Below, piece after piece: positions 13,885-23,379 of a stretch of 64,000 nucleotides of DNA. The position numbers and the translations under genes are program-made. This DNA comes from Sinorhizobium meliloti (GTDB taxonomy: Bacteria; Pseudomonadota; Alphaproteobacteria; Rhizobiales; Rhizobiaceae). The stretch is from NCBI RefSeq assembly GCF_035610345.1, contig NZ_CP141212.1, forward strand, positions 1,741,976 to 1,805,975, in the 5' to 3' direction. The first letter of the stretch is position 1, and each line of letters starts with the position of its first letter. The notes below the pieces were generated by a model. The model worked only from the letters and a program-made list of their open reading frames with translations, ran no database searches and had not been told where the DNA came from.

Positions 13885-14642
13885 CGTCCTTTCAAAGCCA
13901 GACCGGCGTTGACGAATCCTCCATCGACCGCCAGCACCTGGCCGTTGATATAGCTCGCCTCCTCCGAGATCAGGAACGCCGCGCTGGCCGCGATTTCGCC
14001 CGAAGAACCGTAGCGGCGCTGGGGGATGCGCTCGTGCCATTGCGCACGCACGTCATCCGTATGGACGGCACGCGACAAAGGCGTGTCGATGGCACCGGGA
14101 GCGATGGCATTGACGCGAATTCCATCCTGTCCGAGCTCGGTCGCGAGAATGTAGGTGAGCAGATTGACCGCGCCTTTGGAGGCGCCGTAGGCGGCGCGTC
14201 CCTTGTTGCCGACAAGACCCGATACGGAGGAGATGTTGACGATTGCACCGGGCGTGGCCGTCGCCAGCCAATGACGCGCCGCCTCACGGCAGACGATGAA
14301 CGTGCCGGTCAGATTGACGTCCAGAATGCGGCGGAAATCGTCGACGCTGGTCTCGACGGCAGGCCTGTCGATCGCGATGCCCGCCGAATTGATGACCGCC
14401 CGCAACGGTGCCCTCGCCGCCGCGGTCTCGATGGCCGATGCGACCTCCTTTTCATCCGTGACGCTGCAGGCGATTGCCTGCGCGGGATCGATCGGGATCG
14501 CGCGACATGCGTCCGCCAGCGCATCGGCATTGCGATCCACCAGATAGACCCTCCAGCCGCGATCGTTGAGAAGCCTCGCTATTTCGAGGCCGATACCGGA
14601 TGCTCCTCCCGTGACGAGTACGGATTTCATTCCATCGCTCAT
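13881..14642 (-). CDS. SDR-family NAD(P)-dependent oxidoreductase
   Basis: 253 aa classical short-chain dehydrogenase. Cofactor loop TGGASGIG (11-18), NSAG (85-88), catalytic Ser138, Tyr152 and Lys156 (YGASK), PGAIDTP and the C-terminal GQVLAVDGG are all intact. D36 after the second strand (LVDRN) favours NAD over NADP. AGGAG is nine bases before ATG 14642, whose first bases overlap the acyl-CoA synthetase stop (ATGA). In context it could be a 3-hydroxyacyl-CoA or ring-hydroxyl dehydrogenase feeding the thiolase; the substrate is inferred only. Confidence 0.88.
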   Translation of the reverse strand: MSDGMKSVLVTGGASGIGLEIARLLNDRGWRVYLVDRNADALADACRAIPIDPAQAIACSVTDEKEVASAIETAAARAPLRAVINSAGIAIDRPAVETSVDDFRRILDVNLTGTFIVCREAARHWLATATPGAIVNISSVSGLVGNKGRAAYGASKGAVNLLTYILATELGQDGIRVNAIAPGAIDTPLSRAVHTDDVRAQWHERIPQRRYGSSGEIAASAAFLISEEASYINGQVLAVDGGFVNAGLALKGR

Positions 14643-16288
14643 GGGGCAGCACTCCTGCGCTCCCCGATGCCAACGGAACCGATGTCCAGTTCGCCGCGCC
14701 GTTCGAGTTCCTCGCGGATCAGCTTCTTGGTGATCTTGCCATAGGCCGATTTTGGCATTTCGGACCAGAACACGATCTTCTTCGGAAGCTTGTAGCGGGC
14801 AATCTTCCCGTCCAGCCATTCCCTCAGAGCCGCCGCGTCGACCGAGGCACCGTCATGTGCGACGCAAACCGCGATGCCGACCTCTCCCCAGACCGGATCG
14901 GGAACGCCGACGATCGCCGCCTCGCTGATATCCGGATGCATCAGGAGCTTTTCCTCGATCTCGCGCGGATAGACGTTGGACCCGCCCGAAATGAACATGT
15001 CGGAGGCGCGGCCGGTGATGTAAAGGAAGCCTTGCGCATCGACATGGCCAAGGTCGCCGGTACGAAACCAGCCGTTGCGAAACGCTTTGGCGTTGGCCTC
15101 GGGGTTCCGATAATAGCCGGCAAAAACCGCCGGGCCGATCACGCAGATCTCGCCGGTCGCGCCCGCCGGGACTTCGTTGCCGTCGTCGTCCTGGATCTGC
15201 AGCTGCATGCCCGTCCGCTCGAAACCGCAGGTGCCGATACGCGCATCCGGGCCGTCCTCCGCGCTGTGGAAGGCGGGAGGCAGGACGGTGATCGCTCCCG
15301 TCACTTCGCCGAGCCCGAAATACTGCACCAGGACGGCGCCGAGCTTTTCCAGCGCCTTTTTCTGATCGGCACGGTACATCGGCGCACCGGCATAGATGAC
15401 ATAGCGCAGCGACGAGTGGTCGTACCGGTCGACGGACGGATCCTCGATGAGCAGCTTTACGATAGTCGGTACGGCGAAGAGGTTGTTGACCCTCCATTTT
15501 TCGACGAGGGCCCAGAACTGCGGTATGTCGAGCTTCTCGGACGGCAAGAGGATCGTGGTCGCGCCCCGTGCGACCTGGCACAGCTGATGGATCCCGGCGC
15601 CGTGCGACAGCGGCGCAACGACGATCGACCGGTCGCGATGGGTCGTAGCCGGAAAGAGATCGCCGATATGATTATTGATGACGAAGGCCATTTGCCCGTG
15701 CGTCAGCACGGCAGCCTTGGGGCGGCCGGTGGTGCCGGACGTATAGAAATACCAGCATGGATCATCGCGATCGACGGTAACGGGCGAAATCGACTTTCCA
15801 AGATTGCGCGCAACGATCGCGTCATAGTCTTCGCCGACCCGTGACGCGCCGATCGGGATGCATGATCCGATCTGCTCGCCCGCAGCTCGACATGCTTCGG
15901 CATGGGCCTCGAAGACGGCCTGGAATATCACCAGCCTGGCACCGCTCGATTGAGCCAGATAGGCGACCTCCTCCGGCAGCTGGCGGAAATTCGTGGGAAC
16001 CCAGACCGCACCTGCTCTGAAAGCCGCAAACATGGACTCGAACATCTGGTTGCAATTGGCGGAGTGGACGAGAATCCGGTCTCCTTTGCGCACGCCGAAC
16101 TCATGGACGAGCGCATATGCCATGGCGTCGACCCGCGCCTCCAGCTCGTTCCAGCGCCACCGGTGATCGCCGTGAACGAGGGCGATCTCGTCCGGATTCC
16201 GTCTCGCTGCCTGCGAAAGGAAATTGCCGAGGTTCATGACTCGCGTCGAAACGGGGGTGACGCCGCCCTGGGGTTCGTTGCTCGTCAT
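14639..16288 (-). CDS. acyl-CoA synthetase (AMP-forming)
   Basis: 549 aa ANL-superfamily ligase activating a carboxylic acid with ATP and CoA. The P-loop YTSGTTGRPKAAVLTHGQ begins at residue 182. The adenine motif YFGLGEVTG, the WFRTGDLGHVD hinge region and the C-terminal lysine motif KSAYGKITKK follow in order. The GEVTG motif has G where most have a threonine-rich YG(M/S)TE, a small departure. Length and order resemble medium-chain or aromatic acid ligases rather than acetyl-CoA synthetase. Start ATG 16288 overlaps the thiolase stop (ATGA). It is probably the first intracellular step on the compound brought in by the TRAP transporter. Confidence 0.88.
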   Translation of the reverse strand: MTSNEPQGGVTPVSTRVMNLGNFLSQAARRNPDEIALVHGDHRWRWNELEARVDAMAYALVHEFGVRKGDRILVHSANCNQMFESMFAAFRAGAVWVPTNFRQLPEEVAYLAQSSGARLVIFQAVFEAHAEACRAAGEQIGSCIPIGASRVGEDYDAIVARNLGKSISPVTVDRDDPCWYFYTSGTTGRPKAAVLTHGQMAFVINNHIGDLFPATTHRDRSIVVAPLSHGAGIHQLCQVARGATTILLPSEKLDIPQFWALVEKWRVNNLFAVPTIVKLLIEDPSVDRYDHSSLRYVIYAGAPMYRADQKKALEKLGAVLVQYFGLGEVTGAITVLPPAFHSAEDGPDARIGTCGFERTGMQLQIQDDDGNEVPAGATGEICVIGPAVFAGYYRNPEANAKAFRNGWFRTGDLGHVDAQGFLYITGRASDMFISGGSNVYPREIEEKLLMHPDISEAAIVGVPDPVWGEVGIAVCVAHDGASVDAAALREWLDGKIARYKLPKKIVFWSEMPKSAYGKITKKLIREELERRGELDIGSVGIGERRSAAP

Positions 16289-17454
16289 TTCGCCCGTTCC
16301 AGGATGGAGACATAGTTTGCGACGGCAGCGCCGCCCATGTTGAAGATGCCGGCGAGACCGGCGCCGGGGATCTGCATTTCGCCCGCCTCCTCCATAAGCT
16401 GCATGGCGGAAATGACATGCATCGAGACCCCCGTCGCGCCGATCGGATGACCCTTGGATTTCAAGCCGCCGGAGGGGTTGACCGGCAGGCTTCCGCTCCT
16501 GGTGGTGGTTCCGTCGCGGATCGCACGGTAGCCTTCGCCGGGTGCGGTCAGTCCCATCGCCTCGTATTCGATCATCTCGGCTATGGTGAAGCAGTCATGC
16601 GTCTCGACGAAGGAGAGATCGTCCAGCGTGGCGCCGGCCATGGAAAGTGCCGCTTTCCAGGCCCGCCGTGGCCCGTCGAATTCCAGCATGTCCCGGCGGC
16701 TGAGCGCAAACACGTCGTTGACGTGGCTGCGGGCCCGGAAGGCGATTGCCCGCTGCAGCGTCGCAGCCGTGTCCGCGTCGGCGAGCACGAGGGCGGCCGC
16801 CCCGTCCGAGACGAGCGAGCAGTCGGTGCGGCGCAAGGGGGCCGCGACGATCGGATTCTTTTCCGAAACGGTGTTGCAGAACGCAAAACCGAAATCCCTT
16901 CGCATATGCGCGTAAGGGTTGGCTACGCCGTTTTCGTGGTTCTTGGCCGCGATCATCGCAAGTTCCTCGGAACGGTCGCCGTAACGCTGGAAGTAATGCT
17001 GTGCTATGCGGCCGAAGACGCCGGCAAAGCCCCCTTCCACGTCGCCTTCCTCTTTCCGGTAGCTGCCGCCCAGAAGGATATCGCCAACTGCTGCCGTCGG
17101 AACGGCGGTCATCTTCTCGGCACCGATGACGAGCGCGATGCGGCCGCGGCCGGCCTCGATGAAGTCCATCGCCGTATAGATCGCCGCCGAGCCTGTCGCG
17201 CACGCATTTTCAAGCCGCACGGACGGGACGTGAGCAAGCGCCTCGTCGCTCATGCCGACAAGTGCGGCCTGAAACTCCTGCTTGGAGAAGCCGCCATTCA
17301 TGACTCCGACAAAGATTCCGTCGACATCCGAGGCGGCAAGACCGGCATGGGCAAGTGCCGGCGCCGCGACCGCGGCCATCAGCGCCTCTGTGTCCGCGTA
17401 GTCGGTCTTGCCGAACTGGGAGTGGGCCCAGCCTACGATCTGCGCCTTGGTCAT
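16285..17454 (-). CDS. thiolase, SCP-x / lipid-transfer type acetyl-CoA acetyltransferase
   Basis: 389 aa. The nucleophile is C85 in VRLENACATGSAAIYTA. Other family blocks are ETHDCFTIAEMIEYEAMGL, NPSGGLKSKGHPIGATGVSM and the closing IFNMGGAAVANYVSILER. These mark the SCP-x-like branch used for branched-chain, sterol or aromatic side-chain cleavage, not the FadA/PhaA branch. Such thiolases usually have a DUF35 (OB-fold, zinc) partner gene; none is present in this operon. Coupled to the IclR gene by an ATGA overlap. Predicted to release acetyl- or propionyl-CoA from a 3-ketoacyl-CoA. Confidence 0.88.
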   Translation of the reverse strand: MTKAQIVGWAHSQFGKTDYADTEALMAAVAAPALAHAGLAASDVDGIFVGVMNGGFSKQEFQAALVGMSDEALAHVPSVRLENACATGSAAIYTAMDFIEAGRGRIALVIGAEKMTAVPTAAVGDILLGGSYRKEEGDVEGGFAGVFGRIAQHYFQRYGDRSEELAMIAAKNHENGVANPYAHMRRDFGFAFCNTVSEKNPIVAAPLRRTDCSLVSDGAAALVLADADTAATLQRAIAFRARSHVNDVFALSRRDMLEFDGPRRAWKAALSMAGATLDDLSFVETHDCFTIAEMIEYEAMGLTAPGEGYRAIRDGTTTRSGSLPVNPSGGLKSKGHPIGATGVSMHVISAMQLMEEAGEMQIPGAGLAGIFNMGGAAVANYVSILERAK

Positions 17455-18299
17455 CTGGACAATCTCCTTTTGAGAGGTCTTGCAATGGAGGCTATGTGTC
17501 GCGTCCCGCGGTCGCGGAACTGCTCGGCGAGCTTGCTCTCGATGCGTGACGCTTCCTGCCTGAGAAGAGCTGCCAACTCGCTCTGCCGCGGCTCCTGCAT
17601 GCGGCTGTCGATGGCGGCAATGCTGATGGCTCCGGCGACGCCGCCGCCGGGATAGCGGATTGCGACGCCCACACCCCAGGAGTTGGTGAGGATAAGGCCG
17701 GGATTGACCGCATAGCCCTGAGCGCGGGCAAGCTCGACGCGGCGGCGCAGTTCGTCCGGCCCAAGCATCGGAAACTGCTCCTCGAGCACGGCGGCATTCT
17801 GGTCCAGAACGGACGAAACCTCCTCGTCCGAAAGAGCCGCCAGCATGGCCAGAGAGCCGGCGCCGACGCCCAGCGGATGCACGAAGCCCGCCTGGAGTGC
17901 GTGGGTGCGGATCGGAAAGCTCCCCTCCTCCCGGTGGAGACAGACCGACGACGCTCCGCGGCGTACGGAGAGAAAGCAGGAGTCGCTGGTCTTCTGCGCC
18001 AGGCGATGCAGGCTTTCCGTCGACAGGCGCAGGAGCCCGTGCCGGCTCGATGCGAGGGTGCCGAGCACATAGGCTTCTTCACCGACATAGTACCGCCGAT
18101 CGCGGTCGTCCTGCTCCAGGAGGCCGGCCCTGATCAGGGCAAGCAGGAGGCGGCGAACCGTTGGTTTGTTGAGGCCGCTCTGCTCCACGACGGCGCTCAG
18201 AGACATGCCGTCCATCTGGCGGCCGACCAGCGACAGGAGCTTGGCCGCACGATCGACGCTTTGCGAACCGGTCATGTCCCTGTCGGCCGCATCGCCCAT
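17451..18299 (-). CDS. IclR-family transcriptional regulator of the operon
   Basis: 282 aa. N-terminal winged helix-turn-helix (SQSVDRAAKLLSLVG ... MSLSAVVEQSGLNKPTVRRLLLALIRAGLLEQD), then the IclR effector domain (GFVHPLGVGAGSLAMLAAL ... RAQGYAVNPGLILTNSWGVGVAI). The S-W-G-V-G-V-A-I region replaces the usual G-V-x-x-I-A-A-P. It sits inside the operon it presumably controls, between an SDR gene (4 bp away) and the thiolase (ATGA overlap). Autoregulation is therefore expected. The effector is probably the transported acid or its CoA ester; that is inference. Confidence 0.88.
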   Translation of the reverse strand: MGDAADRDMTGSQSVDRAAKLLSLVGRQMDGMSLSAVVEQSGLNKPTVRRLLLALIRAGLLEQDDRDRRYYVGEEAYVLGTLASSRHGLLRLSTESLHRLAQKTSDSCFLSVRRGASSVCLHREEGSFPIRTHALQAGFVHPLGVGAGSLAMLAALSDEEVSSVLDQNAAVLEEQFPMLGPDELRRRVELARAQGYAVNPGLILTNSWGVGVAIRYPGGGVAGAISIAAIDSRMQEPRQSELAALLRQEASRIESKLAEQFRDRGTRHIASIARPLKRRLSR

Positions 18300-18302
18300 G
18301 TT

Positions 18303-19106
18303 TCAGTGTACCCCCATGATCGTGCAGCTCTGGCCGCCATCGACCGGCAGACAAACGCCGGTAATGAATTTCGCTTCGTCGGAGGCAAGGAAAAGCGCTG
18401 CATTGGCGACATCCCAGGCATCACCCATGCGCCCGCCCGGAAGCGCCGCGTTGCGGGCTGCCACCATTTCCTCGGCGGAGGCGTATTGCGAGGAGATCTG
18501 CTTGTAGATCAGAGGCGTGTCGATCAGGCCGGGGACGACACAGTTCGCGCGGATTCCGTGCGGCGCGTATTGAGCCGCGATCGCGACCGTCGCCTGGTTG
18601 ACCGCCGCCTTCGTCGCGTAATAGGCGAAATAGGGATAGCCGGTCCACCGGATGCCGGCGAGCGACGAGATGTTGACGACGGCGCCACCGCCGGCTTCGA
18701 TCATGTGCGGGATGACAGCCTTGGCGGTGCGGAACACCGAGCCGAGATTGAGATCCACGGATTGCTGGAACTGTGCTTCCGACAACTCGACCGGTCCACC
18801 CATATGCGTGACGCCGACATTGTTGTGCAGAATGGAAATGGTGCCGAATGCCTGCCGTGCGGCCGCCACCGCCGCTTCGACAGATGCGAGAGCGGTGACG
18901 TCTGCGGCGACGGCTAGGGCCTGGCCGCCTTCCGCCGCGATGATTGCCGCCGTTTCCTCGGCTGCCTCCCTATCGACGTCGACACAGACGACCTTGGCGC
19001 CTTCACGCGCATAAAGCACGGCGGCAGCCTTGCCGTTGCCCCAGCCGGGGCCGGAGGAACCCGCACCGAAGACGATTGCCGATTTTCCCTTGAGACGGTC
19101 TGCCAA
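18303..19106 (-). CDS. SDR-family oxidoreductase
   Basis: 267 aa. The cofactor loop is the lengthened variant FGAGSSGPGWGNG (13-25) instead of TGxxxGxG. NNVG (95-98), Ser147/148, Tyr162 and Lys166 and the end FITGVCLPVDGGQS are typical. D43 in VCVDVD suggests NAD. The elongated glycine loop marks a subgroup different from the operon's other SDR, so the two probably act at different steps. It starts 108 bp after the TRAP binding-protein gene stop and runs into the IclR gene with a 3-bp gap. Confidence 0.86.
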   Translation of the reverse strand: MADRLKGKSAIVFGAGSSGPGWGNGKAAAVLYAREGAKVVCVDVDREAAEETAAIIAAEGGQALAVAADVTALASVEAAVAAARQAFGTISILHNNVGVTHMGGPVELSEAQFQQSVDLNLGSVFRTAKAVIPHMIEAGGGAVVNISSLAGIRWTGYPYFAYYATKAAVNQATVAIAAQYAPHGIRANCVVPGLIDTPLIYKQISSQYASAEEMVAARNAALPGGRMGDAWDVANAALFLASDEAKFITGVCLPVDGGQSCTIMGVH

Positions 19107-19214
19107 TTCGAAACCTCGGAAGGCGCCACGCGCTCGTGGAAGAACGCGCCGCGTCGCTGCATCGGTCGGCGAACGGCCGGGTGAACGGCCGCCCGCCTCG
19201 TCGTGCTCAGGTGA

Positions 19215-20225
19215 TCAGCCGAGGCTGGTGCCTACGGCCTTTTCGAGAATGGCCCAGGCCTCGTCGCCGAATTTTCCCTTCCATTCGGCGTAGAAACCCG
19301 CCGATCTCAGCGTCTCCCGGAAAGCTGCCTTGTCCGGGTCGGTGAACGTCATGCCGCTTTGGGTGAGCTGCTCGCGTACCGTGTCGTTCACCTTGGCGGT
19401 ATCGGTGCGCTGGGCGATGGCCGACTCGTTGAGATGTTTGGCCGCAATCTCCCTTATGTCTTCCGGCAGTGTTTCCCAGGCCTGCTTGTTCGCCAGCATC
19501 CAGAAACCGTCCCACATATGGTTGGTCATGGCGCAATGTTTCTGCACCTCGTAGAGCTTGGCGGTCGAGGCGATTGCCAGTGGGTTTTCCTGGCCGTCGA
19601 CGGTGCCGGTGCTGAGCGCCGTGTAGACTTCCGCGAAATTGATCGTGGTCGGTGCAGCCCCGAAGGCTGTGAACATGGATTGCCAGAGCGGGCTCGGCGG
19701 AACGCGAATCTTGAACCCCTTGAGGTCCTCCGGCGTGTTGATCGGCTTGGTCGAACTGGTGATCTGGCGAAAGCCGTTGTCCCAGATCTTCTCCATGGGC
19801 ACGAGGCCCTTCTTCTCGATCTCGCCGCGCGCATAGGCGCCCAGCTCTCCGTCCATCGCCTTCCAGACCGTGTCGTAGTCGGGGAAGGCGAAGCCGATGC
19901 CGCTGATGGCAGCGTTGGGCACCAGGGTCGAGAGAATCAGCGGCGAGAGCGAGAAGAACTCGGTTGCGCCGTTGCGAAGCTGCGAAAGCGTTTCGGTGTC
20001 GTTGCCGAGCTGACTGCTCGGGAAGATGTTGATCTTCAGGCGGCCGCCCGTCTCCTCCAGGATCTTGTCGGCGGCTTCCTTCAGGCGAATGTTGAGCGGA
20101 TGGGTGACCGGCAGGTTGTTTGCCAGCTTATAGGTGAAGTCCGCGGCATGGGCCTTGGTGCGGATCGAAGCCCCAAGCGCAACTGCTCCAGTGCCGAGCA
20201 GCATCGTTCTACGGGTTATTTTCAT
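19215..20225 (-). CDS. TRAP transporter periplasmic binding protein (DctP family)
   Basis: 336 aa. A twin-arginine signal peptide (KITRRTMLLGTGAVALGASIRTKAHA) suggests Tat export. The DctP fold follows: LANNLPVTHPLNIRLKEAADKI, GRLKINIFPSSQLG, and the ligand block LKGFKIRVPPSPLWQSMFTAFGAAPTTINFAEVYTALSTGTVDGQENP. In that block the IRV arginine normally pairs with the substrate carboxylate. It should therefore bind an organic acid in the periplasm and deliver it to the fused permease encoded 48 bp upstream. The substrate is not predictable beyond carrying a carboxylate. Confidence 0.92.
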   Translation of the reverse strand: MKITRRTMLLGTGAVALGASIRTKAHAADFTYKLANNLPVTHPLNIRLKEAADKILEETGGRLKINIFPSSQLGNDTETLSQLRNGATEFFSLSPLILSTLVPNAAISGIGFAFPDYDTVWKAMDGELGAYARGEIEKKGLVPMEKIWDNGFRQITSSTKPINTPEDLKGFKIRVPPSPLWQSMFTAFGAAPTTINFAEVYTALSTGTVDGQENPLAIASTAKLYEVQKHCAMTNHMWDGFWMLANKQAWETLPEDIREIAAKHLNESAIAQRTDTAKVNDTVREQLTQSGMTFTDPDKAAFRETLRSAGFYAEWKGKFGDEAWAILEKAVGTSLG

Positions 20226-20273
20226 CGCTCTGTTCTCCTCCTGATCGTCGATGATGAATATGGGATGGCGGGC

Positions 20274-22142
20274 TCACAGCAATGCGAGCGAGAACCAAGG
20301 CACGGCGGCGATCAACAAGAGGCCAAGCACCATCGCGCCGATATAGGGCCAAATCGCTCCCATGGCTTCGTCGGGCGAAACGTTGCCGATCTTGCAGGCG
20401 ATGTAGAAGCCGATGCCGATCGGCGGCGCCATCAGTCCGACGTTCATCGCGGTGACGATGACCATGGAATAGTGGACGTCATGGATCCCCATCGCACGCG
20501 CGATCGGAAACATGATCGGCGCCAGGAGCACGATCGCAGGGAGGCCTTCGAGCACGCAGCCGAGCAGCATGAACAGGGCGATCGAGACCAGCATGAAGGT
20601 GAACCATCCACCCGGCAGGCCGCTCATCATATCGGTGAGCTCGAAGGCGAACCCGGTCTGGGTGAGCGCCCAGGCCATCGCCGCGGCGGTACCGAGGATC
20701 AGGAGGATCGCACCGCTCATCGCGGCGGTCTCGACCAGCATCCTGTAGGTCCGGCGCATGCCGATGCCGCCATAAAGGACAGTGCCGATAATGAAGGCGT
20801 AGACGACCGCGATGGTGGAGACCTCGGTCGCGGTCGCCGCACCGCTCGCGACCGCGCTGCGGATGATGAACGGCAGTACCAGGGCCGGCGCCGCGATCAG
20901 GGCCGTGCCGCCGATGTGTTTCAGCGACGGGCGCACGACGCCGTCGACATTTTCTCGGGCCGCCTTGATGCGTGCAAGCGCGGCAAGCGCGACCAGCAAC
21001 ACGAGAGCGATGGCAAAACCGCTGGTAAACAGAGCGGCGATCGAAACGCCGGCCACCGAGCCGAGAACGATCAGCACGATGCTCGGCGGTACGGTGTCGG
21101 CCATGGCGGCCCCGGTCGCGAGCAGCGCTATCATCTCCTTCGGCTTGTGACCCCGGCGCTTCATCTCCGGAAACAGCGCCGGGGCAACCGTCGCCATGTC
21201 CGAGACTTTCGACCCGGAAATGCCGGACACGAGAAAGAGCGAGCCCAACAGAACGTAGGACATGCCGGCCTTGACGTGGCCGAGCATGGAGGCGAGGAAA
21301 TCGACGATCGCCTTGCCCATTCCGGTCGCGTCCAGAATGCAGCCGAGAAGCACGAAGACCGGGACCGACAGCAGAATGAGGCTGGACATGCCCTCGTCCA
21401 TGCGGCCGATCATGACGACCAGCGGCATCGACGTCGTGAAGGCGAGAAACAGAAGCGTCGCGATGCCGAAGCAGAAGGCGATCGGAACGCCCATCGCGAG
21501 GCAGATGGCAGCACCGCCGACGAGAAAGATCAGAATGTTGCCGTTGCCGAACGAGCTGAGCGCAGGCGTCAGCAACCAGAGCACCAAAGCGACCGCGAGC
21601 ACGAATGCCACGGCCAACACCACGTCGAACGGCTTGGCGGTTCTGATCAATTGAGCGACGGCCAGCAGCACCATCAGGACCATGCCGACTGCAATGGCCG
21701 CGGCACGATAGCCCGCCGGGATGTTCAAGGCCGACGAAGTGATGTCCATTTCGCCGGCGGCATAGGTGTAGGCTGCCGGCAGCAGGACGAGAAGGAACGC
21801 CATGATGGCGACCATGCCGAGCGTTTCGGTGAACTGCCGGGCCCTTTCGCCGAGAGCATTGAGAAGAATGGTCAGCCGCAGATGCTCGCAACGATCGATC
21901 GCGATCGCCGATCCGAGCATGGCCAGCCACAGGAAGGCGATGGATGCGGCTTCATCGATCCAGACGATCGGTCTCGACAGGCCGTAGCGAAAGGCTACGC
22001 CGGTAAGCAGCATGGCGATGATCGCCACAAGCAGAGCGGCGGACAACGCTTCGACGGGGCGCATCAGCCGCGAACCCGGCCGGGCCTCCATCGTCTCGGC
22101 GAGCACGGCGAATTCGGACACGCCCTCCGTCGTGGTGGTCAT
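20274..22142 (-). CDS. TRAP transporter fused permease, DctQ-DctM
   Basis: 622 aa, about 16 membrane helices. Residues about 25-190 are the small DctQ subunit (four helices; GVAFRYGLSRPIVWIDEAASIAFLWLAMLGSAIAI is its signature). Residues about 195-622 are the large DctM subunit, with GVPIAFCFGIA, VSGISGSKVSDMATVAPALFPEM and MAPPIGIGFYIACKIGNVS. Sodium-coupled uptake is the family mechanism. Fusion of Q and M is common in TRAP systems. It is the first gene of the operon, with its promoter in 22143-22503. No second permease gene is nearby, so transporter and binding protein form one complete system. Confidence 0.92.
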   Translation of the reverse strand: MTTTTEGVSEFAVLAETMEARPGSRLMRPVEALSAALLVAIIAMLLTGVAFRYGLSRPIVWIDEAASIAFLWLAMLGSAIAIDRCEHLRLTILLNALGERARQFTETLGMVAIMAFLLVLLPAAYTYAAGEMDITSSALNIPAGYRAAAIAVGMVLMVLLAVAQLIRTAKPFDVVLAVAFVLAVALVLWLLTPALSSFGNGNILIFLVGGAAICLAMGVPIAFCFGIATLLFLAFTTSMPLVVMIGRMDEGMSSLILLSVPVFVLLGCILDATGMGKAIVDFLASMLGHVKAGMSYVLLGSLFLVSGISGSKVSDMATVAPALFPEMKRRGHKPKEMIALLATGAAMADTVPPSIVLIVLGSVAGVSIAALFTSGFAIALVLLVALAALARIKAARENVDGVVRPSLKHIGGTALIAAPALVLPFIIRSAVASGAATATEVSTIAVVYAFIIGTVLYGGIGMRRTYRMLVETAAMSGAILLILGTAAAMAWALTQTGFAFELTDMMSGLPGGWFTFMLVSIALFMLLGCVLEGLPAIVLLAPIMFPIARAMGIHDVHYSMVIVTAMNVGLMAPPIGIGFYIACKIGNVSPDEAMGAIWPYIGAMVLGLLLIAAVPWFSLALL

Positions 22143-22503
22143 CGGCTTCCTCCCTTACGAACCGTTCGATCGCCTTGCGCGCCAGCCGCGCGAATGCGGC
22201 GGGATGAACGACGTCAAAGCTCCTCCCGGAGGTGTCGTCCGAAGAAACTGGATGCATCGGATCGACATTCCAGATCGTCCGTCGCCCTCCAAAGCAACGT
22301 TCGATCAGGTCCATTTTGTAGGTGAAAGGAAACCACCTAGCAACACGCTGAACTAAACCGTTGAATACGAAATATATTCCTCGTTAAGTGAGGTCCATAA
22401 TGTGAACCTTATCGTGTCGTCGCGGAACAAGCGTAAGCCCCGTGGTCGCCTGGTGCGGGTCCCCTTCGCCGGCTTGCGGCGGACGAATCCGTCCCTGTCC
22501 CCG
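22143..22503. other. upstream region of the TRAP/carboxylate operon
   Basis: 361 bp without a credible gene. The part 22340-22410 is clearly AT-richer than its surroundings (AATACGAAATATATTCC and neighbours) and is the best place for the operon promoter and an IclR site. The left part seems to be leader sequence. Confidence 0.5.
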
Positions 22504-23379
22504 TCATTCCCAGACGGCACCGGGAAAGGCGTTCAGCGGTATCTTGAGGTAGCGGCGGCCATTATCCTCGGCGACCGGCAGTTCTCCACCGCGAATATTG
22601 ACCTGCAGGGCATGCAGAATCAGCTTGGGCATCGGTAAGGTCCTGTCGCGCGCCTCCCGCAGATTGACGAAATCCGCCCGTGTTTTTCCGGCGACATGCG
22701 TATTATTAGCTTTCTGTTCCGCCACCGTACTTTCCCACAGAGCTTCACGGCCGCCTGGCCGATAGTCATGTCCGGTGAAGAGGCGGGTCTCGCCCGGAAG
22801 GGCAAGAATGGCCTCGATCGAGTTCCACAGGCTCTCGGCGCTGCCGCCGGGAAAATCCGCGCGGGCGGACCCGCTGTCAGGCATGAACAACGTGTCGTGA
22901 ATGAAGGCCGCATCGCCGATGATGTAGCTGACCGACGCTAGCGTATGTCCAGGCGAGTGCAGTACGCGGGCTTCGAGATTCCCGAGTTCGAACATATCGC
23001 CGTCGCGAAACAGCCGATCCCACTGCGAACCGTCACAAACGAAATCCGGCCAATTGTAGATCTGTTTCCAGATCTGCTGCACGCCTTTCACGTGCTCGCC
23101 GATGGCAGTGGGCGCCCCCGTTCGATCCCTGAGGTAGCGTGCCGCCGAGAAATGATCCGCATGCGGATGGGTGTCCAGTATCCATTCGACACTCAAACCC
23201 TGCTTGGCCACATGATCGAGAATGGCGTCGGCATTCGTCGTCGCGGTGGAACCCGATTTCTGATCGAAGTCGAGCACCGGATCGATGATCGCGCATTTTC
23301 CCGTTTCGGGGTCGGCCACGACATACTGAATGCTGCACGTGGCCGCGTCGTAAAAGGCGGCTACATCAGGCCTGTGCAT
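22504..23379 (-). CDS. MBL-fold hydrolase, persulfide dioxygenase-like
   Basis: 291 aa metallo-beta-lactamase fold. The metal motif H71-x-H73-x-D75-H76 (DTHPHADHFSAARYL), then HSPGHTLASVSY and the late FTGHDYRPGG, give the ETHE1/Blh-type pattern. Known members oxidise glutathione persulfide to sulfite with a mononuclear iron. Opening lines (FYDAATCSIQYVVADPETGKCAIIDPVLDFD) are also characteristic of that family. No rhodanese domain is fused. The gene overlaps the PLP-enzyme gene by 14 bp, and both diverge from an Lrp-type regulator. This suggests persulfide made by the PLP enzyme is detoxified here. Confidence 0.87.
   Translation of the reverse strand: MHRPDVAAFYDAATCSIQYVVADPETGKCAIIDPVLDFDQKSGSTATTNADAILDHVAKQGLSVEWILDTHPHADHFSAARYLRDRTGAPTAIGEHVKGVQQIWKQIYNWPDFVCDGSQWDRLFRDGDMFELGNLEARVLHSPGHTLASVSYIIGDAAFIHDTLFMPDSGSARADFPGGSAESLWNSIEAILALPGETRLFTGHDYRPGGREALWESTVAEQKANNTHVAGKTRADFVNLREARDRTLPMPKLILHALQVNIRGGELPVAEDNGRRYLKIPLNAFPGAVWE

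Noticed and set aside
19359-22325. A 988-aa plus-strand open frame opposite the TRAP transporter genes
   Set aside because: It is antisense to two clearly coding genes, is rich in Arg, Asp, His and Gly as expected from reverse-strand reading of GC-rich codons, and has no start signal or domain.
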